DNA of 64,000 nt from Paracoccaceae bacterium (GCA_024742455.1 JANSYL010000004.1:124001-188000); one strand, 5' to 3'; positions 44,793-55,458 are shown, counted from the first letter of the stretch. Numbers and translations: made by a program. Notes: a model not told the origin generated them from the letters alone.

Positions 44793-45811
44793 CCGGACCC
44801 GACCCCACCCTGCGCCCCGAGCCGCGCCCCGAGGATCAGGACCGCGCGCTGCGGCCGCAGACGCTGGATGCCTTTATCGGGCAGGCCGAGGCGCGCGCGA
44901 ACCTCGCCGTTTTCGTCGAAAGCGCAAGGCGGCGGGGCGAGGCGATGGATCATGTCCTGTTCCACGGCCCCCCGGGTCTGGGCAAGACGACGCTGGCGCA
45001 GATCATGGCGCGGGAGCTGGGCGTGAATTTCCGCATGACCTCGGGCCCGGTTCTGGCCAAGGCGGGCGACCTTGCCGCGATCCTGACCAACCTCGAGGCA
45101 CGCGATGTGCTGTTCATAGATGAAATCCACCGCCTCAACCCGGCGGTAGAGGAGGTGCTGTACCCCGCGCTTGAGGATTTCGAACTGGACCTTGTGATCG
45201 GCGAAGGACCCGCCGCCCGCACCGTGCGGATCGAGCTGCAGCCCTTCACCTTGGTGGGGGCCACGACGCGGCTTGGGCTGCTGACCACGCCGCTGAGGGA
45301 CCGGTTCGGCATCCCCGTGCGGCTGAATTTCTATTCCAACGCGGAACTGACCGAGATCGTCGCCCGCGCCGCGCGCCTGTCCGGGATCGAGGCCGACCCG
45401 GATGGCACGCGCGAGATTGCCAGCCGCGCGCGCGGTACGCCGCGCATCGCTGGGCGGCTGCTCAGACGGGTGATCGATTTCGCCCTTGTCGAAGGCGACG
45501 GCCGGCTTGACCGCGCGATTGCCGATGCTGCCCTGACGCGGCTTGGCGTCGACCATCTGGGCCTAGACGCCGCAGACCGCCGGTACCTTGGCCTGATCGC
45601 GGAAAACTACGGCGGCGGACCGGTCGGCGCCGAAACCCTCTCGGCCGCGCTGAGCGAAAGCCGCGACGCGATCGAGGAGGTGATCGAGCCTTACCTGCTG
45701 CAACAGGGGTTGATCGCCCGCACGCCACGGGGCCGGATGCTGGCCGCCAAGGGATGGACGCATCTGGGGCTGGATGCGCCGTCCGCCCCCGACCAGGGGG
45801 CGCTGTTCTGA
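44789..45811 (+). CDS. ruvB: Holliday junction branch-migration helicase RuvB
   Basis: This 340-residue AAA+ motor forms hexameric rings that drive branch migration. Walker A is GPPGLGKT at residues 60-67, Walker B is FIDEIHRLN near residue 110, sensor 1 is in [11 protein letters not shown], and the arginine-finger region is [14 protein letters not shown]. The C-terminal winged helix ([15 protein letters not shown]) binds DNA. The start overlaps the mini-ORF. A long imperfect hairpin follows the stop (45822-45844) but has no T run. Confidence 0.97.
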   Translation: MTGPDPTLRPEPRPEDQDRALRPQTLDAFIGQAEARANLAVFVESARRRGEAMDHVLFHGPPGLGKTTLAQIMARELGVNFRMTSGPVLAKAGDLAAILTNLEARDVLFIDEIHRLNPAVEEVLYPALEDFELDLVIGEGPAARTVRIELQPFTLVGATTRLGLLTTPLRDRFGIPVRLNFYSNAELTEIVARAARLSGIEADPDGTREIASRARGTPRIAGRLLRRVIDFALVEGDGRLDRAIADAALTRLGVDHLGLDAADRRYLGLIAENYGGGPVGAETLSAALSESRDAIEEVIEPYLLQQGLIARTPRGRMLAAKGWTHLGLDAPSAPDQGALF

Positions 45812-45866
45812 ACGGTTTCTCCGGGCGGGGTTGAACCCTGCCCGACACGCGCCCTAGGGTCCGGCC

Positions 45867-46508
45867 ATGCCCGCCACGCCCCCTTCCTCGGACGAGATCA
45901 CCGCGTTTTTCACCCGCGCCGATGGCAGTTACCTGTTCGCGCGTTGGGGCAGGCCCATCGCGCCCGTGGCTTTCGGGGTCGAGGATGGCACGGTTTCCAC
46001 GCTGAAGGGCGCGGTCGAGGCGGTTTGTACCCTGGCCGGGCACGAGATGGCCGAGACCGACCCGGAACTGGGCGCCAACCTGATGTTCTTTTTCATCCGC
46101 GACTGGGCCGAGCTGACCGCCACCCCAAATCTCGACCGGCTGATCCCGGACCTGGCCGAAACCATAACCCGCCTCACCGAGGCCGAGGCCAACCAGTACC
46201 GATATTTCCGCTTTGACGAGGCCGGGGGGATCAAGGCGGCCTTCGTCTTCGTCGTGATCGACAGCGAGATGGCGCAGGTGCCCGCCGACACGATCGCGTT
46301 AAGTCAGGCGGTTCAGACGATCCTTTTGTGGTCGGACACGGCGTTCATCGGCACATCGCCCCTTGCCGCGGCCCCCGGGGGACCGGCGCTGTTGAAACCG
46401 CAGATCGCCGATGTGATCCGCGCGGCCTATGACCCTGTCCTGCCGGTGATGGCCACCGACCCGTCCCACGGCTTGCGGCTTGCCGCCCGTATGCCGAGCC
46501 TGCAATGA
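45867..46508 (+). CDS. Conserved hypothetical protein
   Basis: This 213-residue soluble protein has no signal peptide and no recognised motif. It contains TFFTRADGSYLFARWGRPIAPVVFG-like opening (here ITAFFTRADGSYLFARWGRP), a hydrophobic ANLMFFFIRDW, and an acidic helix NLDRLIPDLAETITRLTEAEANQYRYF. It resembles uncharacterised Rhodobacteraceae proteins encoded near ruv and tol genes. It is probably cotranscribed with ybgC, whose start lies 7 bases after its stop. Confidence 0.6.
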   Translation: MPATPPSSDEITAFFTRADGSYLFARWGRPIAPVAFGVEDGTVSTLKGAVEAVCTLAGHEMAETDPELGANLMFFFIRDWAELTATPNLDRLIPDLAETITRLTEAEANQYRYFRFDEAGGIKAAFVFVVIDSEMAQVPADTIALSQAVQTILLWSDTAFIGTSPLAAAPGGPALLKPQIADVIRAAYDPVLPVMATDPSHGLRLAARMPSLQ

Positions 46509-46515
46509 TCCGCAC

Positions 46516-46926
46516 ATGACCCACACCTGGCCCATCCGCGTCTATTACGAGGACACCGATCTGGCGGGGATCGTCTATTACGCCAATTACCTGCGGTTCA
46601 TCGAACGGGCCCGGTCGGAAATGGTGCGCGCGGCGGGCATCGACCAGGTCGAGATGAAGGCGCGCGGGCTGGTCTTCGCGGTGCGGCGGGTGGAGGCCGA
46701 TTACCTCAGCCCCGCGCGTTATGACGATGAATTGCGAGTCGAGACGCGGCTGGACCGGATCAAGGGCGCGAGTTTCGACATGCCGCAGGAAGTTTACCGC
46801 GACCACACGCTGTTGTTCCGCGCCCGCGTCGGTGTGGTGGTGCTGGACGCCGCGGGGCGCGCCACCCGCGTCCCGGCGGATATTCGCGCAAAAATCGAGG
46901 CGCTGTCCCCCGATCCCCGCCCATGA
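46516..46926 (+). CDS. ybgC: Tol-Pal-associated acyl-CoA thioesterase YbgC
   Basis: This 136-residue hotdog-fold thioesterase has the 4HBT signature YYEDTDLAGIVYYANYLRFIERARSE, in which the Asp of the DTDLAG motif is catalytic. YbgC hydrolyses short- or long-chain acyl thioesters and associates with phospholipid-synthesis proteins near the inner membrane. It opens the Tol-Pal operon as in most proteobacteria. The ATG at 46516 begins with MTHTWPIRVYYED, the conserved start; an upstream ATG at 46480 lies inside the preceding gene. TolQ follows after 123 bases, which hold a short hairpin (46990-47007). Confidence 0.93.
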   Translation: MTHTWPIRVYYEDTDLAGIVYYANYLRFIERARSEMVRAAGIDQVEMKARGLVFAVRRVEADYLSPARYDDELRVETRLDRIKGASFDMPQEVYRDHTLLFRARVGVVVLDAAGRATRVPADIRAKIEALSPDPRP

Positions 46927-47049
46927 TGCGCCCCTGACGCGGAAGTCATCGCTTTGCCACTGGTAAACTGGTAGGATGTCGCCAAATACGGCCTGGCAAA
47001 ACAGGCCTGACGCGATTTTCGAGGCCGGGTAGAGGACACTTCAAGTATT

Positions 47050-47742
47050 ATGGAAGCAGAAACGCTCGCGGCAGCGCAGGAGGCGGATTTCACCCTCATC
47101 GCGCTGTTTTTCCGCGCAACGATCACCGTTCAACTCGTGATGATCGCGCTGATCCTGGCGTCGGTCTGGGTCTGGGCCATCGCGTTTTCGAAACTTGCGC
47201 TGTTCCGCCGGGCGCGGCGCAACGCGGCCGCGTTTGATGCGGCCTTCTGGTCGGGCGAACCGCTGGACGAGTTGTATGACCAGGTGGTCGACCGCCCGGC
47301 CAGCGCGTCGGAACGGGTTTTCGTGGCCGGCATGACCGAATGGCGCCGGTCGATCCGGGATGACGGTGCATTGATCCCCGGGGTCCAGCAAAGGGTCGAC
47401 CGGTCGATGGACGTGGCGATTGCCCGGGAAAGCGAACGCTTGTCCGCGGGGCTGAATTTCCTCGCGACAACGGGTGCGATTTCGCCTTTCGTGGGACTGT
47501 TCGGCACGGTCTGGGGGATCATGCGGTCGTTCCAGGAAATCGCGATCTCGGGGCAGAGTTCATTGGCGGTCGTGGCTCCGGGGATTGCCGAGGCGCTGCT
47601 GGCCACCGGTCTGGGCCTGCTGGCCGCGATCCCGGCGGTGATTTTCTATAACAAGCTGTCGGGCGATGTGGACGGGCTGATCGGCAGCTACGAAAGTTTC
47701 GCCGATGAATTTTCCACCCTTTTGTCAAGGCAGCTGGACTGA
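47050..47742 (+). CDS. tolQ: Tol-Pal system protein TolQ
   Basis: This 230-residue inner-membrane protein is homologous to ExbB and MotA. It has three transmembrane helices: one near the start (VQLVMIALILASVWVWAIAF) and two after the large cytoplasmic loop (ISPFVGLFGTVWGIM and GLGLLAAIPAVIFYNKL). With TolR it forms the proton channel that energises TolA. The helix motif TGAISPFVGLFGTVWGIM is typical. The ribosome site before the ATG is poor (GAGGAC 13 bases away). Its TGA shares one base with the tolR start. Confidence 0.96.
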   Translation: MEAETLAAAQEADFTLIALFFRATITVQLVMIALILASVWVWAIAFSKLALFRRARRNAAAFDAAFWSGEPLDELYDQVVDRPASASERVFVAGMTEWRRSIRDDGALIPGVQQRVDRSMDVAIARESERLSAGLNFLATTGAISPFVGLFGTVWGIMRSFQEIAISGQSSLAVVAPGIAEALLATGLGLLAAIPAVIFYNKLSGDVDGLIGSYESFADEFSTLLSRQLD

Positions 47743-48230
47743 TGGGCGCGCAGCTGGCGCAATCGGGCGGGGTCAAGCGGCGGCGCGGGCGCGGGCGGCG
47801 CGCGTCGCGCCCGATGTCCGAGATCAACGTCACCCCCTTCGTCGACGTGATGCTGTGCCTGTTGATCATCTTCATGGTCTCGGCGCCCCTGATGACGGTC
47901 GGTGTGCCCATCGATCTGCCCGACACCTCGGCCGAGGCGCTGCCTTCGGAGGCCGAAGAGCCGCTGACCGTCACCCTGACGGCCGATGGCGAGATTTTGA
48001 TCCAGACCACGCCGATCCCGGCCGATGACCTGATCCCGCGCCTGCGCGCCGTGGCCGGGGAGCGCGACAGCACGCGCATCTTCCTGCGGGCCGACGGGTC
48101 GATCCCTTATGATCGGGTGATGCAGGTGATGGGGGCGCTGAATGCCGGGGGGTTCCGGGAAATCGGTCTGGTCACCGATGCCGGTGGCCCGCGGCTTGAT
48201 GGAACCGGCGACGGATCGGAGAGGGAGTGA
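47742..48230 (+). CDS. tolR: Tol-Pal system protein TolR
   Basis: This 162-residue ExbD/TolR protein has one transmembrane helix with the proton-carrying Asp in FVDVMLCLLIIFMVSAP, followed by a periplasmic domain that binds peptidoglycan (PYDRVMQVMGALNAGGF near the end). The N-terminus is unusually basic (VKRRRGRGRRASRP) before the conserved MSEINVTPF. It is coupled to tolQ and followed after three bases by tolA. Confidence 0.96.
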   Translation: MGAQLAQSGGVKRRRGRGRRASRPMSEINVTPFVDVMLCLLIIFMVSAPLMTVGVPIDLPDTSAEALPSEAEEPLTVTLTADGEILIQTTPIPADDLIPRLRAVAGERDSTRIFLRADGSIPYDRVMQVMGALNAGGFREIGLVTDAGGPRLDGTGDGSERE

Positions 48231-48233
48231 GCG

Positions 48234-49328
48234 ATGCGCCGCGCGCTCTACGCATCGGGGGGCGTTCACGCCGCGATCATCCTTTGGGTGGCCGTGGGCG
48301 GCACTCTCACGCGTCCGAGCGAGGAGATTGAGTTCGACGTGACCGGCGTCACGATCCTGTCGGCAGCGGAGTTCGAGCGCATGACGGCGCAGGATTTTCC
48401 CGCGCCCGCCGTGGTGACGGCCCCGCCGGTGCCGGACCTGCCCGAGGAAACACCTCCGCCGCCCGCGTCCGAAGACACGCCGCCCGAGGTGGCCGTAGCC
48501 CCGGACCCGACACCGCCAACCCCCGACCCGACACCGGAGGCGGTGGAGCCCGCGCCGCAGGCCGAGGTGACCGACACGCTGGCCCCGCTGGCCCCACCCT
48601 CGGGCGCGCCCGATCTCGCGCCCGATGACACGCCCACCCCCGAAGAGGCGCCGCGCGTCGCCCCGTTGCCCGCCGCCACGCCCGAGCCGGATGTCGAAAC
48701 CGCCCCCGACGTGATCGAGCAGGCCAGCACGCCCGACCCGGCCGAAGCCGTGGTCGAGGAACAGCAGGAAGCCGCACCCGAGGCCGCAACCACCGAGATC
48801 GTGACCGAGGCCGAAGAGCCTTCGGGCGGACCGCTCGGGCCCATCGCCTCGGCCCGGCCCGCGCCGCGCCCGAACCGGCCCGCGCCCGTCCCGGCCCCGG
48901 CCGACACCCCCACCGAGGCCGCGGTCGACCCGATGGCCGCCGCGATCGCCGATGCGGTGGCCGATGCGCAGACCCAACCGGACGTGCCCACCAGCCCCGG
49001 CAGCCCGCCGATCAGCGAGGCGGTGCGGCAGGGGTTCATGGTCGCGGTGCGCAATTGCTGGAACGTGGGCTCGCTCAGCACCGAGGCGCAGGGCACGACC
49101 GTCGCCATCACCTTCACCATGGATCGCGACGGGGTGCCGGACGCGGTGTCGCTGAGGATGACCAATGCCTCGGGCGGGTCGGATACCGCGATCCAGCAGG
49201 CGTTCGAGGCCGGGCGGCGGGCTATCCTGCGTTGTGGTATAAACGGCTATGACCTGCCACCCGAAAGCTACGACCGCTGGCAACGCGTCGAGATTATTTT
49301 CAACCCGCAGGGGATGCGTCTGAGATGA
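48234..49328 (+). CDS. tolA: TolA-like energy transducer (TolA/TonB C-terminal family)
   Basis: This 364-residue protein has an N-terminal membrane anchor ([16 protein letters not shown]) and a long Pro/Ala/Glu-rich periplasmic region (about 50-255) full of PTPP, PEPD and PAPA runs. A C-terminal globular domain follows, with a conserved cysteine pair ([10 protein letters not shown] and [14 protein letters not shown]), which binds TolB and Pal. The E. coli TolA stalk is a long Lys/Ala-rich helix; here it is proline-rich and more TonB-like. Position between tolR and tolB makes tolA the sure name. The stop overlaps an in-frame ATG of tolB's extended frame. Confidence 0.92.
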   Translation: MRRALYASGGVHAAIILWVAVGGTLTRPSEEIEFDVTGVTILSAAEFERMTAQDFPAPAVVTAPPVPDLPEETPPPPASEDTPPEVAVAPDPTPPTPDPTPEAVEPAPQAEVTDTLAPLAPPSGAPDLAPDDTPTPEEAPRVAPLPAATPEPDVETAPDVIEQASTPDPAEAVVEEQQEAAPEAATTEIVTEAEEPSGGPLGPIASARPAPRPNRPAPVPAPADTPTEAAVDPMAAAIADAVADAQTQPDVPTSPGSPPISEAVRQGFMVAVRNCWNVGSLSTEAQGTTVAITFTMDRDGVPDAVSLRMTNASGGSDTAIQQAFEAGRRAILRCGINGYDLPPESYDRWQRVEIIFNPQGMRLR

Positions 49329-49363
49329 CCCTTTTCTCGCCGGATATTATGGGAGCTTCCACC

Positions 49364-50701
49364 ATGCTCACCCGTCGTCGATTGTTCCTCGCCGGATCGG
49401 CGCTTGCCGCCTCAACCGCATTGCCGGGGGCACTGTTGGCCCAGGCCGGGCCGCTCAGGATCGAGATTACCGAGGGCGTGATCGAACCCTTGCCCTTCGC
49501 CCTGCCGCGTTTCATCGCGCTGAACAGCGCCGCCGCCGATGCCGCGGCCGATATCAGCCGGGTGATCGCCGCCGATCTGCGGGGCACCGGGCTGTTCCGC
49601 CAGATCCCCGAAGACGCCCATATCTCGACCGTCACGAATTTCGACGCGCCCGTCCAATACCCCGACTGGCAGGCGATCAACGCGCAGGCGCTGATCACCG
49701 GCGCGGTGGAACAATCTGGCGGTCGGCTGACGGTGCGGTTCCGGCTTTACGACGTGTTTTCCGGCCAGCCCCTCGGCGAGGGGCTGCAGTTTTCGGGGTC
49801 GCCGGAAAGCTGGCGGCGCATGGCCCATAACGTGGCCGATCAGGTCTACGAGAGGATCACCGGCGAGGGCGGGTATTTCGACACCCGCGTGGTCTTCGTT
49901 CATGAGGAAGGGCCCAAGAATGCCCGCCTGAAGCGGCTGGCGATCATGGATTACGACGGCGCCAATGTTCAGTTCCTGACCGACAGCCGTGCCCTTGTCC
50001 TCGCCCCGCGTTTCAGCCCGCAGGGCGACCGCATCATCTATACCAGCTATGAAAGCGGGCGGCCGCAGGTTTACCTGATGAACGTGGCCACGGTGCAGCG
50101 TCAGCCGCTCGAGGCGATCCCGGGCGGCAACATGACCTTCAGCCCGCGCTTTTCGCCCGATGGGGCCCGCGTGGTGTTCTCGATGGAACAGGGCGGCAAC
50201 AGCGATCTTTTCGCGCTCGACCTGGCGTCGGGCCAGCGCACGCAGCTGACCAACGCACCCTCGATCGAAACCGCGCCCTCGTTCTCGCCAGATGGACGCC
50301 AGATCGTGTTCGAAAGCGACCGCTCCGGCACGCAGCAGATCTATGTCATGCCCGCAAGCGGCGGTCAGGCGACGCGGATCAGCCGGGGCTCGGGCCGTTA
50401 TGGCACGCCCGTCTGGTCGCCGCGTGGCGATCTCATCGCCTTCACCAAGCAGGAGGCAGGGCGGTTCCATATCGGCGTGATGCGCACCAACGGGTCCGAG
50501 GAACGCCTGCTGACCGCGTCCTTCCTCGACGAGGGGCCGACCTGGGCCCCCAATGGCCGCGTGCTGATGTTCACCCGCGAAACCGCCGGGGCCGATGGCG
50601 CGCCGGCGGTCTATTCGGTCGATATATCGGGCCGCAACCTGCAACGCGTCGCCACTCCCGGCATGGCGTCCGACCCGGCCTGGTCGCCGAGCCTATCGTA
50701 A
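49364..50701 (+). CDS. tolB: Tol-Pal system beta-propeller protein TolB
   Basis: This 445-residue periplasmic protein has a signal peptide, an N-terminal alpha/beta domain ([23 protein letters not shown]) and a six-bladed propeller with repeated FSPDG or FSPQG motifs (for example [14 protein letters not shown] and [14 protein letters not shown]). TolB binds Pal and TolA. The signal [17 protein letters not shown] has a twin-arginine-like RRRLF, unlike the Sec signal of E. coli TolB. The ATG at 49364 has GGGAG at the right distance. An ATG at 49325 overlaps the tolA stop and would add 13 residues before the signal. Confidence 0.95.
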   Translation: MLTRRRLFLAGSALAASTALPGALLAQAGPLRIEITEGVIEPLPFALPRFIALNSAAADAAADISRVIAADLRGTGLFRQIPEDAHISTVTNFDAPVQYPDWQAINAQALITGAVEQSGGRLTVRFRLYDVFSGQPLGEGLQFSGSPESWRRMAHNVADQVYERITGEGGYFDTRVVFVHEEGPKNARLKRLAIMDYDGANVQFLTDSRALVLAPRFSPQGDRIIYTSYESGRPQVYLMNVATVQRQPLEAIPGGNMTFSPRFSPDGARVVFSMEQGGNSDLFALDLASGQRTQLTNAPSIETAPSFSPDGRQIVFESDRSGTQQIYVMPASGGQATRISRGSGRYGTPVWSPRGDLIAFTKQEAGRFHIGVMRTNGSEERLLTASFLDEGPTWAPNGRVLMFTRETAGADGAPAVYSVDISGRNLQRVATPGMASDPAWSPSLS

Positions 50702-50751
50702 CCCCGGCCACCATGTTATCCCTTCCCATGAAAGCGTAAGGACCATCACCC

Positions 50752-51258
50752 ATGACAATGCCCCTTCGCCATCCCCTCCGCGCGCTTGCGCTTGTTTCCG
50801 TTCTTGCCCTCGGCGCCTGCGCGCAGGGCGGGATGATGGGCGGCAATGCCGTCGATCTGAACACCGCCTCGGGCACCGTGTCCGATCCCACCAGCCCGGC
50901 CTATTTCAACCAGGTGGTCGGTGACCGCGTCCTTTTCTCGGTCGACCAGTCGACGCTGGATGCCGAGGCGCAGGCCACGCTGCGCCAGCAGGCACAATGG
51001 CTGATGGCCAACCCCGAATTCACCGCGCAGATCGAAGGTCATGCCGACGAACAGGGCACCCGGGAATACAACCTTGCTCTGGGCGCGCGTCGCGCGGCGT
51101 CAGTGCGGGATTTCCTGGTGAGCCAGGGTGTGTCTGCGGCGCGGCTGAGCACGATCAGCTATGGCAAGGAACGCCCGCTGGAGATCTGTTCCGAGGAAAG
51201 CTGTTACCGGCAGAACCGGCGCGCCGTGACGGTGATTGCGGCCGGGTCGGGGGTCTGA
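50752..51258 (+). CDS. pal: Peptidoglycan-associated lipoprotein Pal
   Basis: This 168-residue outer-membrane lipoprotein has a signal with lipobox LALGAC and acylated Cys23. The C-terminal OmpA-like domain binds peptidoglycan through IEGHADEQGTREYNLALGARRA, which holds the diaminopimelate-contacting Asp and Arg. Pal is the outer-membrane end of the Tol-Pal link that pulls the envelope together in division. It follows tolB after 50 bases, and cpoB follows 4 bases later. Confidence 0.97.
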   Translation: MTMPLRHPLRALALVSVLALGACAQGGMMGGNAVDLNTASGTVSDPTSPAYFNQVVGDRVLFSVDQSTLDAEAQATLRQQAQWLMANPEFTAQIEGHADEQGTREYNLALGARRAASVRDFLVSQGVSAARLSTISYGKERPLEICSEESCYRQNRRAVTVIAAGSGV

Positions 51259-51262
51259 TCCC

Positions 51263-52099
51263 GTGCGGCGTCTGTGTGCCCTTGCGCTTGCGCTGATCCT
51301 GGTGGCTCCATTGGCGACCCCCGTGGCCGCGCAGGACCGCACACAGACGCTGGCCGATATCCGACAGGAATTGTCGGTTCTCTTCGTCGAATTGCAGCGC
51401 CTGCGGGGCGAGTTGAACACCACGCAGGGCGCACAGGGCACCGGCGGTGCGGCAACGCTTCTGGGCCGGGTCGACGCGATCGAGGCCGAGCTTCGCCGCC
51501 TGACCGGCCTGACCGAGGAACTGGAACTCAGGATCACCCGTGTCGTCAGCGACGGGACCAACCGCGTGGGCGATCTGGAGTTTCGCCTGTGCGAGCTGGA
51601 GCCCGATTGCGACATCGCCACGCTGGGCGAGACGCCGAGCCTTGGCGGGGTGGAGGTTGCGCCCGGTGCAATCGCCGCACCGGTAAGCCCGGCACCCGGT
51701 GGCGGTGCCAACCTGGCCGTGGCTGAGCAAAGCGATTTCGACCGCGCCCGCGCCGCCTACGACGCGGGCGATTACGCGCAGGCGGCCGAGCTTTTCGCGG
51801 CCTTCACCGCGACCTATCCCGGCAGCCCGCTATCGGCCGAGGCGCATTTCCTGCGTGGTGAGGCCGAGACGCAGCAGGGCGCCTGGAACCGCGCCGCACG
51901 CGCCTATCTCGATGCCTTCACCGCCGCACCGGACGCCCCCCGCGCGCCGGAAGCGCTGTTGAAACTGGGCACATCGCTGGGCCAGCTGGGCCAGGTCGAA
52001 GAAGCCTGCATCACGCTGGCCGAGGTGGGGCTGCGCTATGGTGACAGCGCCTTTGTCGGCCAGGCGGAGGCCGCGCGCCTGCAACTCGGCTGTTCGTGA
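51263..52099 (+). CDS. cpoB: Tol-Pal-associated TPR protein CpoB (YbgF)
   Basis: This 278-residue periplasmic protein has a signal peptide (LCALALALILVAPLATPVAAQ), an N-terminal coiled coil (residues about 30-95) that trimerises in relatives, a Gly/Pro-rich linker, and C-terminal TPR repeats starting SDFDRARAAYDAGDYAQAAELFAAF. CpoB coordinates PBP1B and Tol during constriction in E. coli. It starts with GTG at 51263. The stop overlaps the tilS start (GTGA). Confidence 0.93.
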   Translation: MRRLCALALALILVAPLATPVAAQDRTQTLADIRQELSVLFVELQRLRGELNTTQGAQGTGGAATLLGRVDAIEAELRRLTGLTEELELRITRVVSDGTNRVGDLEFRLCELEPDCDIATLGETPSLGGVEVAPGAIAAPVSPAPGGGANLAVAEQSDFDRARAAYDAGDYAQAAELFAAFTATYPGSPLSAEAHFLRGEAETQQGAWNRAARAYLDAFTAAPDAPRAPEALLKLGTSLGQLGQVEEACITLAEVGLRYGDSAFVGQAEAARLQLGCS

Positions 52100-53376
52100 C
52101 GGCAGACAGCCTGACAGGTGTTTTCGCGGCCCGCATGGGCGCGCTTCTCGGGCCGGATTTCCCCAGATCGATCGGGCTTGCCGTTTCGGGTGGCGGCGAC
52201 AGCATGGCGATGCTGGCGCTGGCGCATGACTGGGCGCGACCGATGGGCGTCGGGCTGCAGGTGGTCACCGTCGATCATGGTTTGCGCGACGCCAGCGTGG
52301 CTGAGGCGGCGATGGTCGCCGGTGAATGTGCAGCCCTTGGCCATCCGCACAGCACCCTGGCCTGGGCCTGGGACGGGCAGGGAAACCTGCAGGACGCCGC
52401 CCGCCGCGCCCGCCGCGACCAGATCGGCACGTGGGCGATTGAGCGGGGGCTTGCCCATGTGCTCTTTGCCCATACGCGCGACGACCAGGCCGAAACGGTC
52501 CTGATGCGGCTGGCGCGCGGATCGGGGGTGGAGGGGGTCGCCGCGATGGCGCCCGCCACCACCGTCCGGCGCACCGATGGCGGGGCCTGGCATCTGTTGC
52601 GCCCCCTGCTGGACGTCGCGCGTGGCGACCTGCGCCACCATGCCGACACGTTGCACCTGCCTTATGTCGATGACCCGTCCAACGACGATCCGCGGTTCGA
52701 CCGGGTCCGTGTCCGCGCGGCGCTGGAGCACCTGTCGGACCTGGGGATCACGCCCGAGGGGCTGGCCCGGACCGCGCATCGCATGGGCCGGGCGCGCGTG
52801 GCGCTGGCGGCCCGCGCCGCCGATATCGCCGACCGCATCCAGATCGCCGAGCCGCGGATCACCGGTCATGTCCTGCTGGACCGGGACGGGTTCGCGCCGG
52901 TCGAGCGCGACACGCAGCTGCGCCTGCTGGCCGCCGCGCTGCAACTGGTCACCGGTGCGCCCTACCGGCCGCGCGCCGCCGCGCTGGAGGCGCTGTTGGA
53001 CCGGATAGCGGGCGGGGGTGGCGGCACGCTCTCGGGCGCGCAGGTGCATGTCGGCGCCACCACGCTGCGGATCGCGCGGGAATATGCGGCTGTGGCCGAA
53101 ACCTCTGCCCCGGGTGACGGGACCGGGGTATGGGACGGGCAATGGTATGGCCGGGGACTGCCCGGGCAGATGCTGCGGGCGCTTGGGCCGGACGGGTGGG
53201 CGCAGCTTGGCGCGCTGCCCGATGATGCCCCTCCCCATGCAGCCGCCCTGTCGCTGCCCGCGCTGTTTGACGGGGCGCGGCTCGTGGCCTGCCCGGGCCT
53301 CGGGCTTGGTGCGCCGGACGCGATCACCCTCCGGCGGCCCGTTCAGCGCCTTGCGGCATTTGTTCATTCGCGTTGA
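52096..53376 (+). CDS. tilS: tRNA(Ile)-lysidine synthase TilS
   Basis: This 426-residue enzyme changes C34 of tRNA-Ile(CAU) to lysidine so that it reads AUA. The PP-loop SGGGDS is at residues 31-36, and [19 protein letters not shown] is the family's second motif. The C-terminal half is the substrate-binding region. The GTG start overlaps the cpoB stop. TilS followed by ftsH is a conserved order in proteobacteria. Confidence 0.95.
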   Translation: MTADSLTGVFAARMGALLGPDFPRSIGLAVSGGGDSMAMLALAHDWARPMGVGLQVVTVDHGLRDASVAEAAMVAGECAALGHPHSTLAWAWDGQGNLQDAARRARRDQIGTWAIERGLAHVLFAHTRDDQAETVLMRLARGSGVEGVAAMAPATTVRRTDGGAWHLLRPLLDVARGDLRHHADTLHLPYVDDPSNDDPRFDRVRVRAALEHLSDLGITPEGLARTAHRMGRARVALAARAADIADRIQIAEPRITGHVLLDRDGFAPVERDTQLRLLAAALQLVTGAPYRPRAAALEALLDRIAGGGGGTLSGAQVHVGATTLRIAREYAAVAETSAPGDGTGVWDGQWYGRGLPGQMLRALGPDGWAQLGALPDDAPPHAAALSLPALFDGARLVACPGLGLGAPDAITLRRPVQRLAAFVHSR

Positions 53377-53400
53377 ACTCGGCGGTCAAAAGCTTACATT
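53373..53400 (+). promoter_or_regulatory. Possible ftsH promoter
   Basis: TTGAAC (53373-53378) and TACATT (53395-53400) are separated by 16 bases, right at the end of tilS. It would give ftsH its own leader of about 55 bases. A heat-shock-type promoter was not clearly seen. Confidence 0.35.
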
Positions 53401-53458
53401 CTGTCACAACCTCTACGGGGTGCGACATTCCTGCACCCTCCTCAAAGGAGAATACGCC

Positions 53459-55372
53459 TTGGGCAACGCGCGAAATATCGCATTCTGGGTCATCCTGTTC
53501 CTTCTCATCCTGGCCCTGTTCAACCTTTTCTCGGGCGGCCAGAGCCAGGTGAACCAGCGCGGTGTCGCGTATTCGGACTTCATCCAGCAGGTCGAAAACG
53601 GCGCCGTGGTTTCGGCCACGCTGGACGGCGAGAACGTGCAGTTCACCACCTCGGACGGTACCTTCGGCACCGTCGCCCCGGGCGACGCCAACACCACCGA
53701 ACTGCTGCTTGAAAACGATGTCCGCATCGAGGCCACGCCGCAGGAACAGTCGGGCTTCTTCTCGGTGCTGTCGCTGTGGCTGCCGGTTCTGGTGCTGATC
53801 GGCATCTGGATCTTCTTCATGAACCGTATGCAGGGCGGCGGACGCGGCGGCGCGATGGGGTTCGGCAAATCCAAGGCCAAGCTTCTGACCGAGAAACATG
53901 GCCGCGTCACCTTCGACGACGTGGCCGGCATCGACGAGGCCAAGGAAGAGCTGGAAGAGATCGTGGAATTCCTGCGCAACCCGCAGAAATTCAGCCGCCT
54001 GGGCGGCAAGATCCCCAAGGGTGCGCTGCTGGTGGGTCCTCCGGGCACCGGTAAAACGCTGCTCGCCCGCGCCATCGCGGGTGAGGCGGGCGTGCCCTTC
54101 TTCACCATCTCGGGCTCGGATTTCGTGGAGATGTTCGTGGGTGTGGGCGCGTCCCGTGTGCGCGACATGTTCGAGCAGGCCAAGAAGAATGCGCCCTGTA
54201 TCGTCTTCATCGACGAGATCGACGCGGTGGGCCGGAGCCGTGGCGTGGGCTACGGCGGCGGCAATGACGAACGCGAACAGACGCTGAACCAGCTTCTGGT
54301 CGAGATGGACGGTTTCGAGGCCAACGAGGGCATCATCATCGTTGCGGCCACCAACCGCCCCGATGTTCTGGACCCCGCGCTGCTGCGCCCGGGCCGGTTC
54401 GACCGACAGGTTCAGGTGCCCAACCCCGACATAAAGGGCCGGGAGCGTATCCTGGGCGTCCATGCCCGCAAGGTGCCGCTTGGTCCCGATGTCGACCTGC
54501 GCATCATCGCGCGCGGCACGCCGGGCTTCTCGGGCGCCGATCTGGCGAATCTGGTCAACGAATCCGCGCTGATGGCGGCCCGCTTCGGGCGGCGTTTCGT
54601 GACCATGGAGGATTTCGAGAACGCCAAGGACAAGGTGATGATGGGGGCCGAACGCCGGTCGATGGTGATGTCGGACGAAGAGAAAAAGCTGACCGCCTAT
54701 CACGAGGCAGGTCACGCCATCGTCGGCATGAACCTGCCGCAGCATGACCCGATCCACAAAGCCACGATCATTCCGCGTGGCCGGGCCCTGGGCCTCGTGC
54801 TGTCGCTGCCCGAGAAGGACCGGATTTCGGCCAGCTACACCTTCTTTACCAGCCGCATCGCGATGGCGATGGGCGGGCGTGTTGCCGAAGAGATCAAGTT
54901 CGGCAAGGAAAACGTCACCTCGGGCGCCGCGCAGGACATCAAGATGGCCAGCCAGATGGCCCGCGCGATGGTCACGCAATACGGCTTTGCCGAGGAACTG
55001 GGCATGGTCGATTACGCCAATGAACAGCAATCCTATCTGGGTAATTTCGGGGGCGGCACCAACCACTCCGAAGACATGCAGAAAAAGATCGACGCCAAGG
55101 TCAAAGAGATCATCGACGAAGGCTATGCCACCGCCAAGCGTGTGCTGACCGAAAAGCGCGAGGATTGGGAGCGGCTGGCGCAGGGCCTGCTGGAATACGA
55201 GACCCTGACCGGATCCGAGATCAAGAAGGTGATCGCGGGCGAGCCGCTGAACCGCGGCGATGACGAGGATGACGCCCCCACCTCGGGTGGCTCGTCGATC
55301 ACCGCGATCCCCAAGACCAAGCCCAAGGCCAAGCCCGAGGATGATGGCGGGATGGAACCCGATCCGGCCTGA
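53459..55372 (+). CDS. ftsH: ATP-dependent zinc metalloprotease FtsH
   Basis: This 637-residue membrane-anchored AAA+ protease degrades unfolded membrane proteins and short-lived cytosolic factors such as RpoH. Two N-terminal helices ([16 protein letters not shown] and [18 protein letters not shown]) flank a periplasmic domain. Walker A is GPPGTGKT at residues 193-200, the second-region homology is [19 protein letters not shown], and the zinc site HEAGH is at 415-419. It starts with TTG at 53459, as usual in Rhodobacteraceae, because AAGGAG sits eight bases before it; a longer upstream frame runs back into tilS. Confidence 0.97.
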   Translation: MGNARNIAFWVILFLLILALFNLFSGGQSQVNQRGVAYSDFIQQVENGAVVSATLDGENVQFTTSDGTFGTVAPGDANTTELLLENDVRIEATPQEQSGFFSVLSLWLPVLVLIGIWIFFMNRMQGGGRGGAMGFGKSKAKLLTEKHGRVTFDDVAGIDEAKEELEEIVEFLRNPQKFSRLGGKIPKGALLVGPPGTGKTLLARAIAGEAGVPFFTISGSDFVEMFVGVGASRVRDMFEQAKKNAPCIVFIDEIDAVGRSRGVGYGGGNDEREQTLNQLLVEMDGFEANEGIIIVAATNRPDVLDPALLRPGRFDRQVQVPNPDIKGRERILGVHARKVPLGPDVDLRIIARGTPGFSGADLANLVNESALMAARFGRRFVTMEDFENAKDKVMMGAERRSMVMSDEEKKLTAYHEAGHAIVGMNLPQHDPIHKATIIPRGRALGLVLSLPEKDRISASYTFFTSRIAMAMGGRVAEEIKFGKENVTSGAAQDIKMASQMARAMVTQYGFAEELGMVDYANEQQSYLGNFGGGTNHSEDMQKKIDAKVKEIIDEGYATAKRVLTEKREDWERLAQGLLEYETLTGSEIKKVIAGEPLNRGDDEDDAPTSGGSSITAIPKTKPKAKPEDDGGMEPDPA

Positions 55373-55394
55373 TCGGCTGAGCAGGAATTGACGA

Positions 55395-55420
55395 CCCCCG
55401 GCCCTGCGCCGGGGGTTTTT
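55395..55420 (+). terminator. Rho-independent terminator of ftsH
   Basis: CCCCCGGC (55395-55402) pairs perfectly with GCCGGGGG (55408-55415), followed by TTTTT. It lies 23 bases after the ftsH stop. Confidence 0.92.
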
Positions 55421-55458
55421 CTTTGCCTGACGAACCTAGGTCGCCCTATGGTCAGCCC

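Noticed and set aside
45822-45844. Terminator after ruvB
   Set aside because: A long imperfect hairpin exists, but there is no T run, so it was not listed as a terminator.
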